Positions 54,321 to 64,000 of a stretch of DNA of 64,000 nucleotides are shown piece by piece. Below the pieces are notes generated by a model. That model did no database searches, was not told where the DNA came from, and saw only the letters and a program-made list of their open reading frames with translations. Position 1 is the first letter of the stretch. Each line of letters starts with the position of its first letter. A program made the translations under genes and the position numbers. This DNA is from Anthonomus grandis grandis (taxonomy: Eukaryota; Arthropoda; Insecta; Coleoptera; Curculionidae): assembly GCF_022605725.1 (NCBI RefSeq), contig NC_065558.1, positions 5,394,001-5,458,000 of the forward strand. The letters are read 5' to 3'.

Positions 54321-57300
54321 TTAATTTGGTTTTGGTGTTTCACTCTCCTTCTCCTTATCATCCTTGTTCCTATTGGGGTCATCCGGTTTCATTGCTGGGA
54401 ACAACAAAACTTCCTGCAACAAAAAAAAACACGAAACACTTTACATTTAATCCTAAAGCAAACAAACAGTTATCTCGCCCGTACCTTAATATTATTATTG
54501 TCAGTTAAAAACATTGTTAATCTATCGATACCGATACCCCATCCTCCGGTGGGTGGCAGACCATATTCCAGTGCCGTGCAGAAGTTCTCATCGACAAGTT
54601 GAGCCTCCTCGTCTCCCGCCGCCTTATCTTTCGCCTGTTCCTCAAATCTTTGCCTTTGCACCATCGGATCGTTTAACTCGGTGTAGGCGTTGCAAATCTC
54701 CTTCTTCATAACAAACAGTTCGAATCTCTCCGTTAATCCTGGGATAGACCGGTGCCATTTAGCCAAGGGACTCATAATCTGCGGATGTTCCATAATGAAC
54801 GTCGGATTAATGCATTTTTCTTCGATAAACTCTCCTACGAGCTTATCTAATAACCTGGCAGTGGTTCTCGGTGCCGGACACTCAACATTGTGTTTGGCAC
54901 ACAGTTCGTCTAAGAACTTATTCGTTTCCGCCGTGCCAAACTCTGTAGCAGGAGGAAACTTAACAGCAAGAGCCTCTTCTAAGCTTGGGATCATTTGCAC
55001 CCTCTTAAATGGGGGAGTAAAGTCGATTTCTTCCTCAGCACCCTCCGGACCGTCAGGATGGTATTTCACCTTATAAGTGCCATGTATCTGCTTCACCATT
55101 CCGGCAAGTAAACATTCAGTAATACTGATTAGATCTTGATAGTCAGCGTAAGCCATGTAAAATTCACAGGTGGTGAATTCGGGATTATGTGTAAGATCTA
55201 TGCCTTCATTTCTGAATTGTTTGCCTATTTCATAGACCCTATCGAACCCTCCGACTACCAGCATTTTGTGGTATAATTCCGGGGCTATTCTCATGAAGAG
55301 GTCCATGTTTAGTTCGTTGTGGTGGGTCACAAATGGTTTGGCAGTTGCCCCTAAGAATTTATTGGGTAAAGAGTAATACTTTAGCTAGTTATCAATGAAA
55401 TGTTGAGAGAAAAAAACTAAATGTAAGGGAGCAAAGTATTTTAACACCATTAAAATTAATAATATACTGAATCTATAGGCCCCCCAAATATTGATGAGAG
55501 TACTGTCTACATTGAGAGAGTAGAAAAGCTTCTGCTCTCTCTATGAGTTTTTTGACTTAAATTTTTAGCAAATGTTTGTTTTGTAAACTGGAACTCTACA
55601 TAATTTATGTAATCAATAAAAATCCCCAAAAACTTAGAGCAGTCTGTTTTACTTATGGATTCGCTCTGCCGTGCAAAGGCAAAAGACGGTACTCGCAAAA
55701 AATGGCAAAATAAGATTATTGCATATTCGAAATCTCCTCGTTTTTCTCTATATGCCATTTTTTTAAGATTCCTGATATCTTAAAAAATAAGGGAATTAGC
55801 ACCCTGCCAAATTACTGCATATGCATATTTTTTGGGGTGAAACCAAGGTAAAAGAAGGTACTCGACATTTTTTAAATAATTTTACAAAGGTAAAGTAGTG
55901 TAAGGGCTCATACCTTAACATTTTAGTTTTTCAAATATTTTTTTAAACTGTCTTACAAAGGCAAAGTAGTGTATATGCACATACATTACTTTGCCATTGA
56001 AAATAATTAAAATTTGATGTGACGTTTCAAAGGCAAAGTATGGTACTCGCGCATATACACTACTTTGCCTTTGTATCGGAGCGCTTTTTAATTCAGTCTG
56101 CCCAAATCTCTCCGCGAGAGTTAGTAGACGTTTTTAAACAATTGTTTTTTTAAAGTTTGTGTTTGAAAATAATATATATTCCGAAAGGACCAAAAGGATG
56201 GTTAATAGTATTCTTAAATCAAAAAGTAACTTGGTAAGTGTGTTGTGTTATTTTTATTTGATTATACTTATGTAGTAAATAAAAATAAAACCTAATAATT
56301 AAGTAGATTTAAATAGTAAATCTAACTAAAGTGTTATTTTTTAATTTTTAATGATTTTTAAGAGTTTTGGAAGCCAAAGTAAGAGCCAAAGTACCTACTA
56401 AAAATCTAAAACCTTTTTGAGTCATTTTCAATTAAGAAAGTTTTTATACAATTTGGGTAAAATAATTATTCTTTCTGCGATCGTTCGGAAAGTGTCAATT
56501 TTCCGCGCGCATTTTTGTTTTGAAAGTGTGACTTTCCGCACTAGTGCGAAAAATTAAAATGTCTAAAATTGGCATCTTATATTTTTATTAATTTTTTGAG
56601 TGAATCAATCTGTTTGAATTGTCAAGTTGATGACAATATTCTTGTTTTATTGTGTTTAGTATTAAATAAAATTTTGTTTTTATGTTTTTGTTTACACTTA
56701 TAGAAAAAATAGCGTTTTAATACGTGCTATAAAAGGTATTTTTTCCGCACGTGATTAGATGATCACCTTTCTGTTTCACATCGTTCAGCCAAGTCCAATC
56801 GCGTGCACAAAAGTTAGACTTTCTGCACTAGTTAGGAAATATACTGTTATAAATCTGTACATTTTATGTACCATCGCGATAAAAAAAAAAACTGGGACAC
56901 CTTATAAGATCTCCTGGACTATTTTTTGTGTCAAATGTTTGCCAAAACTTTACTTTTTGGTTAAGATAAGAAATAGGTTAAAGTGGGATTTAAAGGAGTT
57001 TGACGTTTCGTGTCAGTTGAACAGTTACCTTCAAAAAATAGTCCAGGATTAATGTTGGTTTTTGTCCCAGTTTTTTTTGATCGCGATGGTAGGTAGGTCT
57101 AATATTTTTTACCGGATATAAAAATATGTGACCTGATATACGAAACTAAAAAGGTCTTTTTTTGGCTATCCAACAGTTAATGTTTCTATCTTGGCCTAAA
57201 TGAACATTAGCTCTTTCAATTTTAGGACAAAAATGTTCTTGCCGATATATCAAACACAAGCTCTGACTTAAACAGATCAAGCCTTCCCAATGTAGAGTTA

Positions 57301-60300
57301 TTGGATAATTTTGTGTTTTCACAAGAGAAAAATTCAAGCTTGTGTATTGAAAATGATAGAGAAGCGTCTCCTTCCTGTCGCCTGCTGTTTGATCCTGAGG
57401 ACAAGGATGATGACATTGCAGATCCGGATTATATACTCTCAAGGGAGGAACAACAGAATATCAATATGGATAGTGACTCAGATTTAGAAGTACGAGACGT
57501 GACTTTTAATAATATAGAAGAGACAGGTGATAACATAGAAGAAATAGGTGATAGCATAGAAGAGATCGGTGAAGCTGATAGTCAAGAGGATACAGAATCA
57601 GATGTAAAAGAAAATAGACTCGAAATATAGAATAAAAAGCGACCACGTACTTCAAAAGAAAAAGTTATAAGAAATAAAAATAAACATCCTATCGGGCCTC
57701 CCACCTGGAACTGCAGGACTAAAAAATGCCTTAATGCATACGATTCAGACAAAAGAAAAGACTTGCATACACGATTTTGGTCATTAGATAAGGATTTACA
57801 AACGATGTGGCTTTATAAGCAAATTCACGAAACTTAAGCGAAACGTAAGCATCTGGAAAGTCGTAGAAATTGTTCTAGAACATATACCTTGCCAAAAATT
57901 AACGCAAACGGTGAAGCCGAGCAGGTAAAAAATATGCCAAAAATTTTTTGTGACAACTTTGGGGTACAAAAGTACGATGGTGGTAGACTATAAGTTAAAA
58001 AACAATAATGATTCTCATGGTACACAAATAGCAACTCCCTTATTAGCAGACCAAAGAGAAAAACGGACTCCAGCAAATAAAAAAAGCAAAACTCCAATTA
58101 AAGACCGTATAAATTCCTATAAACCCAAACCATCACATTATAGAAGAGCACACGGGCCAAATAGAAAGTACCTAGCCAGCTGAATTGTCTATAAGGGATT
58201 TGTACAAAGACTATAACGAAAAATATCTTCCTTTTTAAAAACTTCTATCTTTCTTACGCTTCCAAGAATATATTTTTTTAGTTCCTATTTTGGTTCCTTA
58301 TTAAAAAAAATCGTATTTGTATACTTTACACCTATTTTGTTAATTAAATCGACATTATTGGTACAAATTCTAAATATACAAATACGGTTAAGTTTTAAAA
58401 CCTTGAACCTAAGAGTTTTTTTTTTAATTATTTTAACAATTTTGTTTAGAGTTTTTTTTTATATTTTTATTTTTTTTTTATAGTTTTTATAAAAATCTTT
58501 TCTGCGAAAATTAATTTTAAGTTCCAGCAAGTTTATATTAAAAAATTAGTATATTTCCACGTTCTTTAATTTAAACCCCAATATCTTCCCATTTCTTCAA
58601 ATTTAGTGTATAAGTATACACTAGTTTACCAGTCCTTATCTATTTTTTCATGACCTTAGTACCAAGGCAAAGTAGGGTAAGTGCTTATACCTTAGTTTAC
58701 CATTTTTAAGGCCCGTTAAAAAAAAATATAAAGGCAAAGTAGTGTAATCAACAAAACACTGTTTAAATATTGTTTAAATCAATTTAAATTTATTTGGTTG
58801 AAAAGAGAAGTTAAGAAAACCCTTGAATTTAAATTTTCATGCAATTCGGACAAATAATAAATACGTGGCCTTAAATTTACCTTTAAACTCGTTTATCTCG
58901 AAACTTAATTTTTGCGTGTACCTTCTTTTGCCTTTGTGCGGCAGCTCTGCTTAGTGACATAATGATTCTCATGATATATTCACAAAAACTTAAACAATAT
59001 GGGTTTGAAGATATGAGTCAGCAGTTACTTTGTAGTTAATTATCAGGTAAAATACAACAAACTTTATCAAAGCATGTCTGGTGTTTTAAACATAAAACTT
59101 TGAGTTTCCCAGGGATCAATCCTGGGACCCCTCCTTTTTCTGATTTTTATAAATGACAGAATCAACTCTTGACAATTATTATCTCATGCTTTTTACTGAT
59201 GACATAATAGCCATTTTAAAATCTCAATAATTTGTGTTTAGTATTTAAGATTAGCATAATAAGTGAGAAGTGTAAGGAAGATTGTGTTGTAAAAACATGT
59301 GACTATTTTTATTAGTTTTAATATTAAATTTCTACATTTTCTTCAGTTAAGGAACTGTATTTTTGTATTTGTACTTTGTACTGAGGAAATATAAGAATTA
59401 TTATTAACTAAGGTGAATGCATTTATAAATAGAATTGATAAATTAGTGGAACAACAAAAAACCATGTATACTTATCAGAGACTTCTGGACCATTTAGGAA
59501 CAAATAAAACTTACAGTGCACTATGAAACAGATCACAAAATTATTTGATCAGAAATGTTGTGATCTGGAGTCTCTTGTGTGTAATTGAAAAAAAACATTA
59601 TTAATCTTCCTAATATTTGACAGAATCACCAACATTGACACACTGCTTAAAATTGTTAGACCTAGATTTAACAAATAATATCCTAACTAGTGGTTGATTT
59701 CCAGAAGAATTAATGTTATCAAATACAGTGCCTGCCTATTTTTAAAAAAAAAAGTGAACAGGACATTCAAGTATTGACCAATTTCTTTGTTTGAATTTTG
59801 AGGCACTTTGGCAAAATCCTGGAAAAAGCAATAAAAGCGAAAATTTTAAGAGTTCATAGACAACATCTTCAAATTTGATAAAAATCAGTATGGATTTCAA
59901 AGGAAAAGCAACACTTTGGGAGCAACAGTAGATCTTCCAGATAACAGAACCAATGAGATAGATAAAAGCAGGTACATAATAACTGTGTTTGTTGACCTGT
60001 GAAAATTATTTGATACAGTGCACATTAATTTGTTATTAGAAAACATGGATTTTGAGCTTTATGTCATGCAAGAGCTCTTACGAACATACCCTACTGGAAG
60101 AAGGCAGCAAACAGAATCCAAAAGGAAGTCAAAAATGAAATCAAAAATAAAGAACTAACTGAGCTAAAAATAAAAAGAAGTGTATAAAGTGCAGAAAGAT
60201 CTTTATACAAATTGTACTCTTAAATAAAATAAGGAGCGTCATGGGTATAATAGATGAACAAACAAAAAACTCGGGCCTAAATATGCACATACAAAAAAAA

Positions 60301-63300
60301 GGTCAGGACAGGAAGGTTGTGTATCATAGCCTACAGACTTTCTGAAAAAACAAGAACACCTTAACAGAAAAAAAATTCTGTTAAAGCTTTTCTTAATATA
60401 ATTTAAAAACCACTATCTCTGTTGTATTTAAACTGTCTAAGGCCTCAATGCCAGATTAATTATAATCTGTTAAGTTCAGGAGTTATCGTCAAATATATTT
60501 CAATTAAAAAATGCAAATAACTCAATGTTCTTAAGGCCAGTAGATCACAGTGAATTAATAAGGCGTATAAACTCTTTAAAAAGTAACAGTGCCCCGGGAC
60601 ATGATGGTATTTCAGCAAAACTAATTAAAAAACTTCACATTTATCTAATTGAACCCTTGACATATATAATAAACTTAATCTTTAAAACCGGAATTATTCC
60701 TAAATCTTTTAAAACATCCATTATAACCCCCATTTTTAAATCTGGAGACAAAAGTTTAATTGATAATTACAGACCAATCAGTACAATTTCTAATTTCGCA
60801 AAATTGTACGAAAAGTGTTTAAAGGAGCGACTAGCCTGGTTTTTTGATAAAAATTGACTTTTGTCTGAAAACCAGTTTGGTTTTTCTTCAGGCTTGAGTA
60901 CTGGTGATGCCATGCACAAACTCATTGAACATGTAAGGTATAAATTGGATTTTGGCAAAAAGTGCTTAGCAGTATTTTTGGATCTGGCAAAGGCCTTTGA
61001 CACGGTGCCCCACAAACAGCTTCTTGATGTCCTTGAGAAAAACGGGGTGAGGGGTCCCGTGTTACAGGTCTTTGCGAACTATCTTGTGGAGCGGCAAAAG
61101 TACGTTAAAATAGATGACACTTTAAGTGACCTATGTACAGTGAGAATTGGGATTCCACAGGGGACCGTTCTGGGACCCCTGTTGTTTATTCTGTACATCA
61201 ACTCACTTACAACTTTAAACATAAACGGTATAATTATTTTATATGCAGATGATACTGTTGTTGCTTTTGACGGAGATATGTGGGAGGAAGTAAAAAATGT
61301 GCGCAAACTGGAATTATGATTGTAAAAAAATGGCTTGATATATACAAATTAACATTAAATGTCCAAAAAACCAACTATATTGCATTCTCAAAGACTAAAA
61401 TAAATCAACCATTGTTCACACACTTAGATATTCAAAATCTACCAGATAAAATACAGGAAGCATCAAATGTAAAGTATTTGGGAATTATCATTGATAGTAA
61501 CATGAAATGGGACTTACATACTGCACATTTAACAAAAAAATTAAATTTCCTAGTCTACAAATTTTACACTATTAGAAATATTTTAGACAGAAATATGCTT
61601 ATAACCATATACCAAAGTTTAGTGGAATCATTACTAAGATATGGAATATTACTCTGGGGCAGTATGCATTACAATTCTTTAAATCCTCTTCAGATAATGC
61701 AGAATAAAATATTAAAAATAATCCTTAATAAACCATTCTTATACCCTACTAAAGAAATTTATAATGAAACCTATATAAACATAAGAACTTTATTCTGTAT
61801 AACTGTTTGTTGCTTCATACACAATTACATACGTGAAAATATTAGCTATCCAATAAACCATAACCAAAACACTAGATCTAATGAAGATAATCAACTAATT
61901 ATTCCTGTATGCTGTAATGAGTTCGGAAAGAGATCCATTAAATTTATAGGACCAAAACTGTACAATTTATTACCTAAACATATTACATCAAAAATAAAAA
62001 ATTTTCAAAAATAATGAGGGAATGTATTGTAAACAATCTTAATAAGTTTAAGTCTGTTGTATCCTAATATTAGTAGATGCCTTCCCTTGTTAAATTGTTT
62101 AGGTGCTTTATTACCTCACTGTACTTATTTTATAAATATACTTAGGATCTCATATTAATGTATATATTTTTTCTTTAAATGAGTTGAACAGAAGAAAAAT
62201 GTTTATTGTACACTGTTCATTTGTTACTTCCCATACAGATGCTTGCATCTAGGGGAATATAACTGCATAATTTTGATATTGTAATAACTTATTATAACTG
62301 TGTAACTATAATATGATGTTATAAATAAATAAAAATAAAAAAATAAATAAATATTAAAAAAAAATATTTACAAGATAAATCAATTTTTTTAAATCTTCAA
62401 ACATTTAACTCTTACCTCCAGCAATCATGTTCATCATAGGAGTTTCAATTTCCAAAAAACCAAGTTCATCAAAAAATTTCCTAATATAAGCAATAATCTT
62501 TGCTCTAGTTTGAAAGATCTTCCTCACATTACTATTAAGAATCAGATCCAAGTACCTCTGCCTAAACCGGGTCTCCTTATCTTTCAAACCATAATGTAAA
62601 TGGGGCAGCATATGTAAACATGGCGACAGTAAAGTCAACCTATGAGGTATTACTGATAATTCTCCTTTTTTAGTCCTGGTAGGAACCCCTTTGACCCCAA
62701 TAATGTCCCCCCTTCTAATCTTATCGGTATCTTCTTCAAACAGTTGCTCACTCTCATACTGTTTTGCTGTGGCCATGATTTGAAGTTTAGTGCCCTCACC
62801 TCTTAAGTCGTAAAAGATTAATTTGGCCCCTGAGGCTCTAATAGCGTGCACCCTACCACTGACACTAATAATTTCACTCTCCAACACCTCATTGTCTTTT
62901 AAATAAGAATATTTTTCTATGAACTCTTCCAGTGAGGTTGTAACGTGGTATTTGTGCGGGTAAGGGTGATGGGCGCCTCCCAAAGACTTTAAATGCTCAA
63001 CGGCGTTTAACCTTAACTTGAAATATTCATTGGGGCTAATGTCTTCCTCGGAAAACTTATCTTTTTTCTTGGCTTCTGTGGGGGCCGCTGCCGCAGCGGC
63101 GGTGGCCTTTTCAGACTTTTCTTTCGCCTTCTGTTCGGCTTTTAAGCGCCTTTTTAACTCGCTAAAAGGTAAAAATTATAAAATTAGATTAAAATCGCCC
63201 AGGGCCACCTACCGTTTGGATAAATTGGCAAGTCCGGAAGTAGTGGACAGTTGCCTTCTAAGAAATTGCATCATTTTTTTTTATGTGGAAAAGTTTAGCT

Positions 63301-63363
63301 GGTCCATGCGGAAACTTCGTAAACTTACTTTTTTGAAAGTTTTTCTCCTCCCGTTTCTGCCAT
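54321..63363 (-). CDS. KARS1: Lysyl-tRNA synthetase, class II (cytosolic form; shares exons 2-4 with mitochondrial form)
   Basis: Exons 63363-63329, 63161-62416, 55350-54485 and 54413-54321 encode 579 residues. N-terminal basic helix [12 protein letters not shown] (tRNA binding). OB-fold anticodon domain: [46 protein letters not shown]. Catalytic domain: motif 1 [20 protein letters not shown], motif 2 [20 protein letters not shown] and motif 3 [20 protein letters not shown]. The tail [12 protein letters not shown] is family-typical. It charges tRNA-Lys; in animals the enzyme also joins the multi-synthetase complex. The 7-kb intron between exons 2 and 3 (55351-62415) holds a TIR transposon and two non-LTR remnants. 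Confidence 0.94.
55663..58950 (+). mobile_element. DNA transposon with TIRs and AAGGCAAAGTAGTGTA subterminal repeats
   Basis: The ends pair CTGCCGTGCAAAGGCAAAAG (from about 55666) with the complement of 58912-58950 (CTGCCGCACAAAGGCAAAAG). Variants of CAAAGGCAAAGTAGTGTA recur at 55845, 55885, 55956, 56028 (direct), 55982 and 56056 (inverted), 58664 and 58731. The plus-strand coding remnant 57200-58230 has an acidic start ([17 protein letters not shown]), then [40 protein letters not shown] and later [18 protein letters not shown], with stops. This arrangement resembles uncharacterised insect transposon proteins. It is inserted in the large KARS intron. Confidence 0.7.
56871..57089. repeat. 219-bp MITE nested in the TIR transposon, TA target
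   Basis: CCATCGCGATAAAAAAAAAA at the left is inverted at 57089, followed by ACTGGGACA/TGTCCCAGT and CCTGGACTATTTTTTG / CAAAAAATAGTCCAGG inner arms. TA flanks both ends (56869-56870 and 57090-57091), typical of Tc1/mariner-type MITEs. Confidence 0.7.
59090..60040 (+). pseudogene. Fragmentary non-LTR reverse transcriptase
   Basis: [14 protein letters not shown] ([20 protein letters not shown] in the current frame) near 59110-59165, then DDI near 59200. A second, earlier-domain piece [20 protein letters not shown] and [16 protein letters not shown] lies at 59876-60040. Highly degraded; two copies or a rearranged one. Confidence 0.5.
60525..62360 (+). pseudogene. Non-LTR retrotransposon, one stop and one frameshift
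   Basis: [40 protein letters not shown], then a stop at 60856. Continues [59 protein letters not shown] and [11 protein letters not shown] (intact YADD at about 61240). A frame change near 61290 leads into [20 protein letters not shown] and a post-RT tail to 62014. The 3' tail is an (AATAAA)-type run at 62325-62355. No endonuclease part, so 5'-truncated. One of the youngest-looking retrocopies here. Confidence 0.8.
63213..63274 (-). CDS. KARS1: Alternative first exon of KARS giving a mitochondrial form
   Basis: Between the cytosolic first exon and the common exon, [20 protein letters not shown] ends at AACG|GTAGGT. It joins the common exon at 63161 in the same phase as the cytosolic exon (CG|C instead of AA|C), giving 588 residues with an Arg-rich, acid-free presequence. 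This reproduces the animal KARS1 design of two N-termini from one locus. Confidence 0.75.
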
Positions 63364-63886
63364 TTTAGGGATTTTTCAATTAAATTTCAAATAATTCCAG
63401 CCGGCAGTACACTCACGTACACACACACGTGGATATAACCTAATTGTTTTGATATTCGCTGTCAAACTGACAAACTTTGACACACGACGTAAGGTTTGAA
63501 TGATGTAAAGGCGTGGATATACAGCGGCGATTAGCCATTTCTTTCGTTCGAGTAGGGCAGCCAACATAAGTAAACTCTGTGGAAAGTGAACCGCAAATTT
63601 AAGTATATGAACATGGTTATAATATATTTTGTCACATATTGTCAAAATATATGACAAAATATATTATAAATCGTATATTGTCTGGTGCCAGTGGCGTTTT
63701 ATGTTTTACTTCTGGTTTAGAATCAGGGTGTCTTAAGAGTGTGTTGGTCGCGTGTCGTAATTTTATAAATTAATTTGTTGTTACCGTTGTGGTTTTTGTT
63801 TTTGTTGTTGCTTTTGTCGTTGTTAATACTGTTGTTGTTACTGTCGTTATCACTGTTTTTAAATACTTTTTATCTAACAATTTAAA
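63364..63886. promoter_or_regulatory. KARS upstream region with an AT-rich hairpin
   Basis: Intergenic space between KARS (reading left) and a possible plus-strand gene. A perfect 18-bp inverted repeat (63617-63634 and 63652-63669) can form a hairpin with a 17-base loop. It ends in a (TTG)n-rich stretch at 63775-63845. No TATA box identified. Confidence 0.4.
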
Positions 63887-64000
63887 ATGCCATTGTGGAG
63901 ACCTTTTGATGTTTCTGTGGACAATTTGGAAATTAATTCCGACTTGGCGCAATCGGAATTTTTAAATAAAGACTTACATGTTCAAACCCAGAGAGTTGTT
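63887..64000 (+). CDS. Possible start of an unrecognised gene, cut by the window edge
   Basis: ATG at 63887 (context AAAATGCC) opens 38 codons without a stop to the right edge, beginning MPLWRPFDVSVDNLEIN. The sequence is not low-complexity and follows a (TTG)n-rich leader. I do not recognise the protein. It could be a gene divergent from KARS, or a retroelement ORF1. Confidence 0.3.
   Translation, partial: MPLWRPFDVSVDNLEINSDLAQSEFLNKDLHVQTQRVV

Overview
This is an AT-rich animal nuclear genome segment, almost certainly insect and plausibly a beetle. The gene set is animal housekeeping genes with GT-AG introns, and the intergenic and intronic space is packed with insect-type transposons. 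The species is inference only; the sequence shows arthropod-style genes and repeats, not a lineage name.

Layout, left to right. A broken pogo-type transposase (1-990) is followed by the last five exons of an AMBRA1-like autophagy gene (2421-10372, +). An orthologue of human C1orf50 (DUF2452, 10928-14106, -) lies tail-to-tail with it. Next come an intronless GPAA1 (15425-17305, +), TTC19 (17497-22643, -), a long-hinge heterochromatin protein 1 (23978-36607, +), PIGT (44870-51136, -) and lysyl-tRNA synthetase with alternative cytosolic and mitochondrial first exons (54321-63363, -). An open reading start runs off the right edge. Exons were joined by eye from splice sites and frame; each complete multi-exon model sums to a whole number of codons. 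Two subunits of the same enzyme, the GPI transamidase (GPAA1 and PIGT), lie within 36 kb of each other. The other genes serve unrelated processes: autophagy, complex III assembly, chromatin and translation.

Mobile DNA fills the introns and gaps: several degenerate non-LTR retrotransposons, Tc1/mariner remnants, two hAT copies with the same termini (one nested inside a mariner remnant), a piggyBac with exact TTAA ends and decayed transposase, and several elements recognised only by inverted termini. Two of the latter carry arrays of short subterminal motifs, and at least one encodes an uncharacterised transposase-like protein.

The most striking object is a structurally complete Transib element at 41513-44426. 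It has one uninterrupted 662-codon transposase that aligns by eye to the RAG1 catalytic core, retaining the presumed DDE triad and the CxxC/HxxxxH zinc site. Both termini begin with the exact V(D)J heptamer CACAGTG, followed by 23-bp and 13-bp spacers and ACAAAA-type nonamers, and the element is flanked by a 5-bp duplication CACCG. It looks like an intact, recently inserted relative of the RAG recombinase and its signal sequences, with 12/23-like asymmetry.
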